A stretch of 64,000 nucleotides of DNA from assembly GCA_964389675.1 (NCBI GenBank), contig CAYMEV010000011.1, positions 58,510-122,509 on the forward strand, in the 5' to 3' direction. The notes under the pieces are model-generated. The model saw only the letters and a list, made by a program, of their open reading frames with translations. It made no database searches and was not told the DNA's origin. The stretch comes from CAYMEV01 sp964389675 [NCBI: uncultured Candidatus Sumerlaeota bacterium] (GTDB taxonomy: Bacteria; CAYMEV01). Each line of letters begins with the position of its first letter. Position 1 is the first letter of the stretch. Position numbers and translations under genes: made by a program. Positions 7,155 to 17,128 of the stretch are shown here, one piece after another.

Positions 7155-10100
7155 ATGAGCTATCTACCCCGTTTTATTTGCAGCAGGTATATAAATAAGT
7201 CATCAGGCGGACATTTCAAAGCTGCCTCTTTATATATCGATTTTGCAGGATTTACTGCAATGACTGAAAAACTCATGAAAAGGGGGATTGAAGGAGCTGA
7301 AATTCTCTCTGATATTCTGAATAATCTTTTTTTCCATCTTGGCAATATTGTTCAGGGTAACCGGGGGTTCATCACACAGTTTGTGGGTGATGCATTTTTT
7401 GCTGTCTTCCCGGAGGATACACGCTGTATTGATGCTGCTACTGCATCAGTTGAAATGATACAGCTCCTCAGGGATAAAAAACTGCAGAGATCCCATATTG
7501 AAGAATACGATATCACCGGGAAAATAGGGCTGTCATCTGGTAATGTCATCTGGGGGATAATTGGAAAATCAGGCAATAAAAGCTATTATTTCAAGGGGGA
7601 AGCAGTAAAAAAATGCATTTTATCCATAGGGCATGCGTCCGCGGGAATGATAACAGCAGACAGGGCATTCTGTGAAAATCTGGATGATACCATCAGCACA
7701 AGGAAAATAAATAATGAATTCTATGAGATAATACCCTCTGAAATAAAAAGTACTGATACAGTAAAAATAATAGACCAGTGCGATTTTCCATTCATGGAAG
7801 ATTTCTTCCCGGATGAGATACTCAGTAAAGATATAAGGGGGGAATTCAGGGATATTGCAAACCTTTTTATCGGGTTTGAGGAACTCACAGATGATTTAAT
7901 CATAAGAACGAAGGAAATTGCAAAATTCTTCGGGAAGCATAATCTTAAGATAATATTTGGAGACAAGGGAGAGACCATTTTCATAACATTCGGGGCTCCA
8001 GTAGCATATGAAAACAGTATAGAAAGGGCTGTAAATATGGCTCTCCACCTTAGGGAAAAGCTCAGCTGCAGGCTAAAGGCAGGCATTACAAGCGGAAGGG
8101 TATTTTCAGGGCTTATAGGCTGTGATCTGCTGAAATGCTATGATGTCCTGGGGTCAGCAGTCAATCTTTCAGCAAGATTAATGGAGTATTCAGACTGGGA
8201 CAGAATACTGATATGCAGGGAGATAAACGACAGCATAAGAGAATTCTGTGAGACCGAATTTATTGGCAAAAAGCTGTTGAAGGGCTTTGAGAAGCCCGTA
8301 ACTGTTTACGAGCTTACTGACAGGAAAAAACTGAGAGAGAGTCAATTTTTCAGCAATAAAATGGTTGGGAGGACAGCTGAAAAGAATAATCTGATTAATA
8401 TGTGCAAACCCGTATTTAAGGGAAAATTTGCAGGAATTACTTATATTTACGGAAATGCCGGAATTGGGAAATCAAGGCTTGCCTATGAAATGATCAGTTC
8501 CCTCAGGGACAGAGCTAAGATATTAATACTGCAGACCGACAATATTATACAGAAAGGCCTTAACTGCTTTGAATATGCATTCAGGGAGTATTTCAACCAG
8601 CACATTGAAAAGGATCAGAATGCTCAGAAAATGGTCTTCTGTTCAATATATGATGACCTTGTGAGGGAACTGGAGGATAACTCATCAGATCCCAGAAAAG
8701 GTGAGATTATCTCAGAGCTTAAAAGGACCGAATCGATAATAGCTGCACTTATCGGGATCTACTGGGAAAACAGCCTTTATGAGTCACTGGATAATAGAAG
8801 CAGATATGAAAATACGCTTTTTGCCATCAAGAATCTCATCAAAGCTCAGAGCCTCCTGAAACCTGTCATAATACTGCTTGATGATCTGCACTGGATTGAT
8901 GACTCTTCAAAAGAAGCATTTGAAGTATTAACGCGCAATATTGAAAATTACCCTGTTGCAATAGTGATAGCAAGCAGATACAGGGATGATGGAACAAAAC
9001 CCGCTCTGAACACCGCAGAAAACATTGAAATAAATGAAATATGCCTGGATTACCTGGACAGATCTTCAATTAAAATCTTTATTCAGATGATACTTAAGAA
9101 AAGCGTCAATAAAAGCCTGTTTGATTTTATACGTAACAAGACATATGGCAATCCCTTCTATATTGAGCAGTTCTGCCTTTTCTTAAGGGAAAACAATATG
9201 CTTGAGCTGAAAGATAATGAGTTAAGCCTTATCAAATCAGACATTGAGATTCCTTCTACAATTAACAGGATCTTGACCAGCAGGATCGACAGACTGTCCC
9301 CGGAGCTTAAGAACGCAGTACAACTGGCCTCCGTTCTGGGCAAGGAATTCGAGGTAGAAGTGCTTTTCAGGTTAATAATGGAGGTGAATAATAATATATC
9401 CTACAGGAAAGCAAACCACCTCGTTGAGATCGGCAAAAATGAACAGATATGGGCTCCAATATCTGAAATCTTTTATATATTCAAGCATACACTGCTTTAT
9501 GACTCTATTTACGGTATGCAGCTGAAGTCCCAGCTCAGACTTGTACACGAGATTGCAGCCGGAATACTTGTTTCCCTGTACTCAGGCAGAGAGGAACGTT
9601 TCATCGAAATAGCCCACCATTTCTACCAGTCAAGGAACAAGGAAAAAGCTGCATTATACTATCAGAAGGCAGCGGCCTACCTGTCGCGCATCTATGACAA
9701 TAAGAAGGCAATTGAGGCATATAACAAGCTTCTGTCCCTTATAACGGAAAGGTCCGAAAAGATACCTGTAATCCTGGAGCTTTCAGAACTGCTGTCCATA
9801 ACAGGCCATTGGGATGATGCTATACACCTTTTAAAAAATGCATTAAAGGCCATCAATGCAAAAAACGGGGAAATAATCAATGAGTGCAGGCTGAAATACA
9901 AGCTCTCAAGCCTTTATACCAATAAGGGTGAATATGCCGATTCCATGAAACTGCTTAATGATATAATTGTCAGGCTTAAAAGGAGGAAAAAGAAGGAATT
10001 CAGAAGCATTCTTTCCTCTTCATACGGGATGCTTGCAATTAATTACCATTCCATGAGCGATTATAAGACTGCGCTTAATTTTTACAATAAGCAGAAAATA

Positions 10101-11102
10101 GTATCTGAAAAGATCAGGGACTTAAAAGAGACAGGCAGGGTGATGATCAATATGGGGCTGTTGCACTTTGAGAGGGGGCAATTCGATAATGCCCTTGAAT
10201 GCTATGAAAGGGCAAGAACAATACATGAAAAGCTCGGTGATAAAAGCGCTCTTGCAGGAATATACTTAAATATGGGGCTTCTGTATTTTGCAAAGGATGA
10301 GCTTGAGAAGGCTCTGGAATGCTATTCATACGCCAAAGCTGTACAGACAGAGATTGGCAATAAAAAGGAAATGTCCCTTATAATAGGAAATATAGGCAAT
10401 GTGTATTTCAGACAGGGTAATTACCAGCATGCTCTGGACTGCTATACCTATCTGAAGAATATCTGCACCGAGACTGGAGATAAGAGGGGACTCGGAATGG
10501 CATTTGCAAACATAGGAAGCATATATTATGAATCATACGGAAAATTGGATTCCGCAGAACTATACTTTAAGAAAAGCATTAAAATATCAGAAGAAATAGG
10601 AGAAAAATTCGGCCTTAGCATAGTCTCCGGAAACCTCGGAAGGCTGTACTCAGAACAGGAAAAAGTAACCAAAGCACTCCATTTCCTGCTATACAGCCTG
10701 AATACAAGCAGGGATATCGGCTACCACAGCAATGAGGTCTCCATACTGGAATACCTTTCAGAATTATATTATTCTATTTCAGATATTAAAAAGGCTGAAC
10801 AATGTTTAAGCGATGCCTTCTCAATAATCCGGGAGAATAATCTCAAATACTATGATTTCAGCTTAAAGGTGCTTGATGCGGTAATAAAAGGCATTACAGA
10901 TAAAGACCTGGCAGCCGGAATTCTGCAGGAAATGACATACAATTTCAGCGAAGATTCAGAACAGGCCAGGCTTTATTACGAACTCTGGAAAATATCAGGA
11001 AAATCATCCCACAGAAAAAAAGCTCTCTCCATCTACGAAAGCCTTTCTAAAGCATCACCGGCCAATCATTATAAAAAGGTCCTGAATGAGCTTAAAGCAT
11101 AG
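7155..11102 (+). CDS. soluble-adenylyl-cyclase-like protein: C1-C2 cyclase, AAA ATPase, TPR
   Basis: A 1315-residue cytoplasmic signalling protein. Two class III cyclase domains lie at about residues 20-190 (C1) and 225-390 (C2). C1 keeps both metal-binding Asp (D29 in YIDFAGFT, D79 in FVGDAFF). C2 lacks the first metal Asp (FIGFEEL) but keeps the Asn/Arg pair (VNLSARLM, around 337-341). The two domains therefore probably build one composite active site, as in ADCY10. A P-loop ATPase follows (Walker A NAGIGKSRL near 435, Walker B ILLDDLHWID near 575), then TPR repeats from about 800 to the end (e.g. GRVMINMGLLHFERGQFDNA). ATP is the likely substrate, from family knowledge and the C2 YDVLG motif. 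A paralogue with the same layout converges on it. Confidence 0.85.
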   Translation: MSYLPRFICSRYINKSSGGHFKAASLYIDFAGFTAMTEKLMKRGIEGAEILSDILNNLFFHLGNIVQGNRGFITQFVGDAFFAVFPEDTRCIDAATASVEMIQLLRDKKLQRSHIEEYDITGKIGLSSGNVIWGIIGKSGNKSYYFKGEAVKKCILSIGHASAGMITADRAFCENLDDTISTRKINNEFYEIIPSEIKSTDTVKIIDQCDFPFMEDFFPDEILSKDIRGEFRDIANLFIGFEELTDDLIIRTKEIAKFFGKHNLKIIFGDKGETIFITFGAPVAYENSIERAVNMALHLREKLSCRLKAGITSGRVFSGLIGCDLLKCYDVLGSAVNLSARLMEYSDWDRILICREINDSIREFCETEFIGKKLLKGFEKPVTVYELTDRKKLRESQFFSNKMVGRTAEKNNLINMCKPVFKGKFAGITYIYGNAGIGKSRLAYEMISSLRDRAKILILQTDNIIQKGLNCFEYAFREYFNQHIEKDQNAQKMVFCSIYDDLVRELEDNSSDPRKGEIISELKRTESIIAALIGIYWENSLYESLDNRSRYENTLFAIKNLIKAQSLLKPVIILLDDLHWIDDSSKEAFEVLTRNIENYPVAIVIASRYRDDGTKPALNTAENIEINEICLDYLDRSSIKIFIQMILKKSVNKSLFDFIRNKTYGNPFYIEQFCLFLRENNMLELKDNELSLIKSDIEIPSTINRILTSRIDRLSPELKNAVQLASVLGKEFEVEVLFRLIMEVNNNISYRKANHLVEIGKNEQIWAPISEIFYIFKHTLLYDSIYGMQLKSQLRLVHEIAAGILVSLYSGREERFIEIAHHFYQSRNKEKAALYYQKAAAYLSRIYDNKKAIEAYNKLLSLITERSEKIPVILELSELLSITGHWDDAIHLLKNALKAINAKNGEIINECRLKYKLSSLYTNKGEYADSMKLLNDIIVRLKRRKKKEFRSILSSSYGMLAINYHSMSDYKTALNFYNKQKIVSEKIRDLKETGRVMINMGLLHFERGQFDNALECYERARTIHEKLGDKSALAGIYLNMGLLYFAKDELEKALECYSYAKAVQTEIGNKKEMSLIIGNIGNVYFRQGNYQHALDCYTYLKNICTETGDKRGLGMAFANIGSIYYESYGKLDSAELYFKKSIKISEEIGEKFGLSIVSGNLGRLYSEQEKVTKALHFLLYSLNTSRDIGYHSNEVSILEYLSELYYSISDIKKAEQCLSDAFSIIRENNLKYYDFSLKVLDAVIKGITDKDLAAGILQEMTYNFSEDSEQARLYYELWKISGKSSHRKKALSIYESLSKASPANHYKKVLNELKA

Positions 11103-11156
11103 AAATTTGCTGATTCACCAAAATAGATTATTTATAAATTTATATTGTAAAACGAC

Positions 11157-14100
11157 TTATTTTAGTTCATCTATCAGTTTTCTTGTCTGAAAGGATGGTT
11201 TTTCCTTCAGCATCTGTTTGTATATCCCGAGTGATTTTTCCCTGTGGCAATTATCTCCGGTAATTTTCCAGATTTCATAATGAATGCGCCCGGTCTCCTT
11301 AATATCCTGAAATACTGTAAGCATTTTTAAGATCGGTTGCGTATTATTATCCCTTTTAGCAAGAACCTTGCTTTCCAGCAGCTGAGCCTCGAACCTGAAT
11401 CTCTCTATCTTCAGCTCATCTGTCAATTTTTTCAGCGCTTCTGCAGACTCATAGGCCTTTTCGTATAATCCAGTACTGTAATGCAGTGTCCCAATCTGGG
11501 CCAGAAGTACCAGCAGTCCGTATTTATAGCCTACCTCACGGCATATAGACCTTGCATTCTCAAACAGTTCAGAAGCCCTGTCATATTTTCCTGACTCCAT
11601 AAATACAGAACCCAGATTGGTCAGAATATTGATCAGGTTCATTTTGTCCCCTGCTTCACAGGCAAGTTCCCTCGCCTTCTCAAGCACCAGAAGTGCTTCT
11701 TTATACCTTCCTTCGGCATAATGGATAGCACCTATATTTGTAAGGGATGCATTCAGTATAGCTTTGTCGCCTATCTCCAGGCTAATCTTTTTAAGGAATC
11801 TGAAGCATTCAAGTGCTTTTTCATAATCTTCAAGCTGAAAATAAACACTTCCCATATTTCCGGTAATTATGCCCAGTTCCCTCCTGTTTCCGATCTCTTC
11901 AAAAATCTTCCTGCTTTTCTTAAACAGCTCCATTGCCCTTTCTGTATCCCCTGTATTAAAATATAATCCGCCAATATTTACCAGCAGAGGAGCGAGATTT
12001 GCTTTTAGATCCAGTTTTTCACAGATATCCCTGCTTTTGTTATAGTAAAGCAGGGCATTCTCGTAGTCACCTCTTTCAAAAAATATATATCCGATATTAA
12101 TAAGTACCCTGCTTAATTTGCTGTCATTTCCCTCTTTCTCGTATATTTTCCTCTCATCATCATAATACTCCATTGCCTTTTTATAATCTGACATACACTG
12201 ATAATTGTTTCCCAGGATCGATATCGCCCTGCTGTATATATCCTCTGATCCGGAAATTTTTTCATTCTTTATGCTTTCAATCACAGAGGATGCAATTTCA
12301 ATGGATTCTGAGTACTCTCCTTTGCTTCTCTGAACATTTGCTATCCTGTTTTTTATTTCAAGCTCCAGGATGGTTTTTTCAGATGGTTCTGGAAGCATTT
12401 CCATCGCTTTATATAAAATGCTCAGGGCTGAATTCCATTCAGCAAAGAGAAGAAGTACATCCGATTTTTGCATATAAAGCCTGATAATCTCACTCTTTTC
12501 TTCTGTAAGCTCAATAAGCCTTTCCAGCACATCCAGCGCCTTTTTATTGCTGAAGTTCTTAAGCAGAAAACTCAGAGCCTTTCTATAATATAGGACAGCC
12601 TTTTCATTCTGTTCTGCCTTATCAAAATGATTTGCTATTTCAAGGAATTTGGATTCTGTACCGCTGTATTCCTTTTCAATCAGCTCCCCTGCCATCCTGT
12701 GAAGCTTTCTTAGATTAGTTTTCAGCTGCATATTATAGACAGCTTCATGAAGAAGGGCATGCTTGAAGATATACCTGATTTCTGAAAGAGGCGCCCATAT
12801 CTGCTCCTGTTTTCCAATCCCGATCAATTCATCAAGTATGGAGCCTGAAAGCTCTTTATCCACTACATTTATCAGGTCTACCAGCAGGTTTGTTTCAAAT
12901 TCTCTTCCAAGCACTGAAGCTATCTGAACGGCCTGCTTCAGCTCCAGTGACAATCTGTCAATCCTTGAGATAAGGATATGATTAATTCCTGCGGGAATAT
13001 CTGTTTCTGTTTTTACAAGGGAAGCCTTCCCGTTTTCAATGCTGATAAGATCATTTTCCGATAAATAAAGGTAAAACTGCTCAATATAAAATGGGTTCCC
13101 TGACGATTTAGTCCTTATAAAATCCCTGAGCCTGTTATCGATCCTGCTCTTAAACTGGCTTTGTATAAGATTGTCAATCTCCATATCCTCCAGAAAGCGC
13201 AGGTTGATCTCATTGCATATGGCAGTGTTTTCATGGCCAAAAAGGACCGGCCTGGAATTATCATCATTATACCTTCCTGTTGCGATTAATCCAATCCTGA
13301 AATTATCAATATCAGAGAATATAAGCTTGAATGCTTCTTTTGATGCATCGTCAAGCCAGTGTATATCCTCAGCAAGCAGTATAACCGGACAGATAAGGCT
13401 TTGAGCCAGGAAAAAGTTCCTTAATGAAAACAATGTGTTCTCATATCGCCCCTTCGGGTCAAGAGCTTCATAAAGGCTGTCTTTCCAGTAGATCCCTAAC
13501 AATGCCGCCAGGATTGATTTTGTCCTTTTCAGTTCATTAATGATTGATTCCTTCTCGGGATGAACGATATTATCTGAAGAGATAAGCTTTATCATATTAT
13601 CATAGATATTTTCGAAATACTGCCTGCTCTCTTCTGTCTTTCTTATCTTTAGCTGTTCAAAATAGCCTTTCAGAGCATAAATAAATGGATACAATTCTGT
13701 CTCAATAATATTGTCCGTTTTCATTACAAAGACCCTTTTATCACAGTCAAAGCGCTGTACCACCTCAGCAGCGAGCCTTGACTTTCCAATGCCGGGAATT
13801 CCATATATATAAATAATGCCTGCTGACCTTCCCTCCTGTAAGGGTTTCAGCCATTCAAGGGCAGTACCTGTTTCTTCCTTTCTTCCAATAATTGGAGCAG
13901 AATACTCTGATTCCTTATGCATTAATCTTCTTCTAATAATTGAGTAAACCCTCTTAGGGGCTTTAATACCCTTAAAATGCCTTTTACCAAGATACTCAAT
14001 ATCATATTCATCCCTGACAGCAGCTTCAGCTTCATGGGATATTAAGATCTCATTCCAGTCAGCAGCCTCCATGAATCTTGCAGACAGGTTAACTACATTG

Positions 14101-15116
14101 CCTAAAATATCATAGTTGAACCTCGAATGACCGCCAATTATTCCTGTATAGACCTGCCCGTGTGTAATACCTGCTTTCAGCCTTATTCCGGGAAATTTAT
14201 CCCTGACATCTGATACCAGTCTTACACCTCTCTGTATATTATTCTCGTAAGAAATAGGGGCACCGAATATCACCATGATCGTATCACCTTTATCACCGTA
14301 GAGGACCCTGAACACCTTTTTTCCAAACTCATTGGATAACTGCTGTATATCAATAATCAAATCATCACTCAGATTGTCAAAACCTATGAAAAGGCTCGCT
14401 ACATACCTGAATTCACCGCTTATTTTCAGTTTCAGGATTTCATCAGGGATAAATTCCCTGAGTATATCATCTCTGCAGAAATAGCCTTTTTCTGCAGTCT
14501 TTTCGACAGACAGCTCAGGTATTTTGCAGTCAATAAGCTCAAAATAACTCCCTTCAGCCTCTTTTGCCTTTACAGGATAATCCCTGCAGGCATCAATAAA
14601 ATCCCTGTCCGTTATAATCCTGAATTTGCTGGCTGAACTGCAGCATTTTACACTTTCATAAATTGGAGCACCCCTGAAGTAGTATAGCCTGTCTTTCGTT
14701 TTCCCGATTATGGCCCATTTCAGCTTTCCGAGAGAAATCCCTATCTTGCCTGATACCTCAAATCCTCCCGGTACTGTTTTCCTTGCATTATTTGCCTTAA
14801 GTGCCCTGATCATCATTACTGAAGCATCGCACGCACCAGAAGGGGTACCATGACAGGGAAAAAGGGCAAAAAATGCATCCCCTGCAAAATGAGAAATAAA
14901 ACCCCCTTTTTCATGGACAATTTCAATAAGGGGTTCAAAAACGCTGTTTACTAATTTTGAAAGTTCTTCTGCCCCTTCTTTTCCGGATGACATAAGCCTT
15001 TCTGTGATCTGAGTAAATCCTGAAATATCAAGATAGAGGCATACAGCCTCAAATTCCCCGTGGTATGACTTTTCATCAAATTTTCTGCAGATAAAATCTG
15101 GTATGATCCCCTGCAT
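11157..15116 (-). CDS. second soluble-adenylyl-cyclase-like protein: C1-C2, AAA ATPase, TPR
   Basis: A 1319-residue paralogue of the convergent gene at 7.2-11.1 kb, with the same domain order and similar sequence throughout (compare SRIDRLSLELKQAVQIASVL with SRIDRLSPELKNAVQLASVL). C1 has the metal Asp residues (D30 in YLDISGFT and the one in HFAGDAFF). C2 lacks the first metal Asp (FIGFDNL) but has DILGNVVNLSARFM. Walker A is GIPGIGKSRLA and Walker B is ILLAEDIHWLDD. At least eight TPR-like repeats fill the C-terminal ~500 residues (e.g. SRVLINIGYIFFERGDYENA). Only about 54 bp separates the two stops. The diverged TPR regions suggest different partners. AAGGG precedes the ATG. Confidence 0.85.
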   Translation of the reverse strand: MQGIIPDFICRKFDEKSYHGEFEAVCLYLDISGFTQITERLMSSGKEGAEELSKLVNSVFEPLIEIVHEKGGFISHFAGDAFFALFPCHGTPSGACDASVMMIRALKANNARKTVPGGFEVSGKIGISLGKLKWAIIGKTKDRLYYFRGAPIYESVKCCSSASKFRIITDRDFIDACRDYPVKAKEAEGSYFELIDCKIPELSVEKTAEKGYFCRDDILREFIPDEILKLKISGEFRYVASLFIGFDNLSDDLIIDIQQLSNEFGKKVFRVLYGDKGDTIMVIFGAPISYENNIQRGVRLVSDVRDKFPGIRLKAGITHGQVYTGIIGGHSRFNYDILGNVVNLSARFMEAADWNEILISHEAEAAVRDEYDIEYLGKRHFKGIKAPKRVYSIIRRRLMHKESEYSAPIIGRKEETGTALEWLKPLQEGRSAGIIYIYGIPGIGKSRLAAEVVQRFDCDKRVFVMKTDNIIETELYPFIYALKGYFEQLKIRKTEESRQYFENIYDNMIKLISSDNIVHPEKESIINELKRTKSILAALLGIYWKDSLYEALDPKGRYENTLFSLRNFFLAQSLICPVILLAEDIHWLDDASKEAFKLIFSDIDNFRIGLIATGRYNDDNSRPVLFGHENTAICNEINLRFLEDMEIDNLIQSQFKSRIDNRLRDFIRTKSSGNPFYIEQFYLYLSENDLISIENGKASLVKTETDIPAGINHILISRIDRLSLELKQAVQIASVLGREFETNLLVDLINVVDKELSGSILDELIGIGKQEQIWAPLSEIRYIFKHALLHEAVYNMQLKTNLRKLHRMAGELIEKEYSGTESKFLEIANHFDKAEQNEKAVLYYRKALSFLLKNFSNKKALDVLERLIELTEEKSEIIRLYMQKSDVLLLFAEWNSALSILYKAMEMLPEPSEKTILELEIKNRIANVQRSKGEYSESIEIASSVIESIKNEKISGSEDIYSRAISILGNNYQCMSDYKKAMEYYDDERKIYEKEGNDSKLSRVLINIGYIFFERGDYENALLYYNKSRDICEKLDLKANLAPLLVNIGGLYFNTGDTERAMELFKKSRKIFEEIGNRRELGIITGNMGSVYFQLEDYEKALECFRFLKKISLEIGDKAILNASLTNIGAIHYAEGRYKEALLVLEKARELACEAGDKMNLINILTNLGSVFMESGKYDRASELFENARSICREVGYKYGLLVLLAQIGTLHYSTGLYEKAYESAEALKKLTDELKIERFRFEAQLLESKVLAKRDNNTQPILKMLTVFQDIKETGRIHYEIWKITGDNCHREKSLGIYKQMLKEKPSFQTRKLIDELK

Positions 15117-15191
15117 TATTTCCCTTGATCAGTTAATAGAACAGAAAACAGCTTATAAAATATCCCTCTGCTTAAGGTGTGCCTCAATGCG

Positions 15192-15935
15192 TCAGAATGC
15201 ATAAGACAGCCCGCCTTTTATCATAAGGCCGTCAAAAAAGCCGATATCTGCATAAAGGCTTGCATTCTCATAGAAATAGTACTTCAGGCCGGCGCTGAGT
15301 GCAAATATGGGGATATAATCAGTGTCAAGATCCTCTATCTCACTGAAATCCTGGCTGTCGGAAGCAGAGTAATACTCCTCCCCTTGCGGGCCATAGAAAA
15401 TCCCTTCAGAAAAATATGAGACATCACCCTTCAAGGGGCTTATTCCTGCACCCAGTGAAATATAGGGCCTCAAACTTGATTCAGGCGAGAATTCCCACAT
15501 CAGGTCCAGAATATAGGACCTGATATCAAAATTGATAGTACCCTCTGCATTGCCTATAAATACACTGTCAGAAAGAAAATACTGCGTCAAATTTCCTGTC
15601 AGGTCCACAGTCGCATCAAAGGATACATAGCCAAACCCAATAGAAAATATCCCGTTTTCACCTTTGGGGTATATCCTTATATTGAGCCCTAAGCCATTTC
15701 CGCGTGAATCATAATCAAAATTATAATCAAGATTTGAAAGGATCTCATCCGGAAAATCCTCTCCAAACTGCTCCTGTATCTCTTCTTCAATAGAGTCTTC
15801 AACGATATCGAGGATGATACCCTTAAAATGCTGTATATTCCAGTAATTAGCACCCAGGCTTATCTCAACCTTAGCACTGCAGTAGAAAGGTGCCTGAAGC
15901 AGAATAATAAAAAGAACTGCCGTTAAATATTTCAT
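15192..15935 (-). CDS. predicted outer-membrane beta-barrel protein
   Basis: A 247-residue exported protein with a clear signal peptide (MKYLTAVLFIILLQAPFYCSAK). The mature part alternates hydrophobic and polar residues with many Gly and aromatic residues (IFSIGFGYVSFDATVDLTG, PYISLGAGISPLKG, ALSAGLKYYFYENASLYADI). It ends in a beta strand with terminal Phe (GLMIKGGLSYAF), the usual BAM signal. This fits a small outer-membrane barrel; the role is unknown. An acidic stretch (EDSIEEEIQEQFGEDFPDE) near the N-terminus may be a plug or loop. Its start codon overlaps the stop of the cupin epimerase-like gene by 4 nt, indicating an operon. Confidence 0.75.
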   Translation of the reverse strand: MKYLTAVLFIILLQAPFYCSAKVEISLGANYWNIQHFKGIILDIVEDSIEEEIQEQFGEDFPDEILSNLDYNFDYDSRGNGLGLNIRIYPKGENGIFSIGFGYVSFDATVDLTGNLTQYFLSDSVFIGNAEGTINFDIRSYILDLMWEFSPESSLRPYISLGAGISPLKGDVSYFSEGIFYGPQGEEYYSASDSQDFSEIEDLDTDYIPIFALSAGLKYYFYENASLYADIGFFDGLMIKGGLSYAF

Positions 15936-16453
15936 TTATTTTCTATACCCCACCATTCAAATTTTATTATATCTGAGTTGAAAGCTACCCTGAACTCATC
16001 CTCAGTATTATAATGTTTGTTTGTAAAATATACCATTGTCATATTGCCGTCCGGAAGCACCTCATATCCGTGCATGACTCCATTTGGTATCCTTACTGCT
16101 TTCAGAAAATATTCCCCGCATACTATGCTGTTGGCATAAAGATATGTAGGGCTGTCCTTCCTGATATCAACAAGGGTTATCTTTGCTGTCCCCCTGACAG
16201 GCAGGAAAATATCAGTCTGTTCCATATGGTAGTGGAAGGCTTTGATGACCCCCTGCCTTGTCATTGTAATGGAAGACTGCTTAACCTCAAAATCTTCCGA
16301 TATGGGGTCAGATGTCCTGAATATCTCAGCAAAAAACCCTCTGTCATCCGGAAAGAGAGTAAGCTCCCTGATGTGGACCCCCTCAATGACCCCTTTTGAC
16401 TTATTTGATATAATATTACTATGCTGCCTTATTTTTCCTAATTCTACCTGCAT
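15932..16453 (-). CDS. dTDP-4-dehydrorhamnose 3,5-epimerase-like cupin protein
   Basis: A 173-residue RmlC-like cupin. Family landmarks are the N-terminal IRELTLFPDDRGFFAEIFR strand (compare PxxFxDxRGxFxE in RmlC), the histidine strand GVIKAFHYHMEQTDIFLPV, AKITLVDIRKDSPTY, and the substrate-side VRIPNGVMHGYEVL and MVYFTNKHYNTEDE segments. RmlC proteins epimerise dTDP-4-keto-6-deoxyhexose at C3 and C5 for cell-surface rhamnose. No other rml genes are nearby, so it could also be a related sugar-nucleotide epimerase or a non-catalytic cupin. The ribosome site GGAGG is strong. It overlaps the downstream barrel gene by 4 nt. Confidence 0.8.
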   Translation of the reverse strand: MQVELGKIRQHSNIISNKSKGVIEGVHIRELTLFPDDRGFFAEIFRTSDPISEDFEVKQSSITMTRQGVIKAFHYHMEQTDIFLPVRGTAKITLVDIRKDSPTYLYANSIVCGEYFLKAVRIPNGVMHGYEVLPDGNMTMVYFTNKHYNTEDEFRVAFNSDIIKFEWWGIENK

Positions 16454-16470
16454 CTTCCCCTCCGTTAAAT

Positions 16471-16517
16471 ATTGATTATTAAGCTATATTTAAGACTATA
16501 CTTAATAATTTATCAAT
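16471..16517. repeat. long imperfect inverted repeat in divergent promoter region
   Basis: Arms ATTATTAAG (16475-16483) and CTTAATAAT (16501-16509) are perfect inverted copies 17 nt apart. Outer blocks ATTGAT (16471-16476) and ATCAAT (16512-16517) extend the dyad with an offset, and inner TATA blocks add partial symmetry. It lies between the divergent cupin and SGNH hydrolase genes and may be an operator, or reflect AT-rich promoter sequence. Confidence 0.45.
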
Positions 16518-16543
16518 AAAAAAACTTTATTATTTAATATCTC

Positions 16544-16552
16544 TGGTATATT
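16544..16552 (+). promoter_or_regulatory. extended -10 promoter, leaderless, for SGNH hydrolase
   Basis: TG-n-TATATT (TG at 16544-16545, hexamer 16547-16552) ends 8 nt before the ATG at 16561. There is no good -35 box, as is common with extended -10 promoters, and no Shine-Dalgarno, so the transcript should start at or within 1-3 nt of the start codon. Confidence 0.55.
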
Positions 16553-16560
16553 TATATTAT

Positions 16561-17118
16561 ATGAAAAATATTTTCTGTATGGGTGATTCTCTTACATATG
16601 GATTTTATCCCTATTTCCTGAAATCCCGCCTTAAAACACATAAAGGCCGTATAAAAGTGATCAATCTCGGGATACAGGGCTTCAATTCAGGTATGTATCT
16701 GAATTACCTGAAAAAGAATTTAAGCCTCATTACCAGCCATAATGAAAATATTTCTCTTTTAATGCTTGGAACAAATGATATCAGATTGGGTTTAAAGTAC
16801 ACATTATGCAGAAAATACAAAAAAAATATGGAATCAATAATAAAAATGCTTCTTGACAGGAATTTCAAAATCATACTATCCCTCGTTCCTCCAGTCACAA
16901 GGACTGTATTCCCCTATTACCTGAAATCCTGCATAAAAAGGCTGGATTTATGCATCAATCAGATTATTCCATATTTATCAGATGAATATGTACTGCCTCT
17001 TGCAGACAATTATAAAAGTATGATAGGCCAGAATTTTCCGGACGGCATACACCCGGACCTTAAAGGCTATAAACAAATGGCTGATACATGGTATCAGGAA
17101 CTTAAAAAAATTATATAA
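16561..17118 (+). CDS. SGNH/GDSL-family hydrolase
   Basis: A 185-residue single-domain SGNH esterase. Block I is GDSLTYG with nucleophile Ser10, block II Gly is in NLGIQGFNSG, block III is LMLGTNDIR with the oxyanion Asn, and block V is FPDGIHPDLKGY with catalytic Asp and His near residues 161-164. No signal peptide, so it probably acts in the cytoplasm; family members are acyl esterases, thioesterases or sugar O-deacetylases. The substrate is not evident. The UPF0104 membrane protein starts 10 bp downstream behind AAAGGAG, so the pair is an operon, perhaps for an envelope lipid or glycan. Confidence 0.88.
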   Translation: MKNIFCMGDSLTYGFYPYFLKSRLKTHKGRIKVINLGIQGFNSGMYLNYLKKNLSLITSHNENISLLMLGTNDIRLGLKYTLCRKYKKNMESIIKMLLDRNFKIILSLVPPVTRTVFPYYLKSCIKRLDLCINQIIPYLSDEYVLPLADNYKSMIGQNFPDGIHPDLKGYKQMADTWYQELKKII

Positions 17119-17128
17119 AGGAGCTTAA

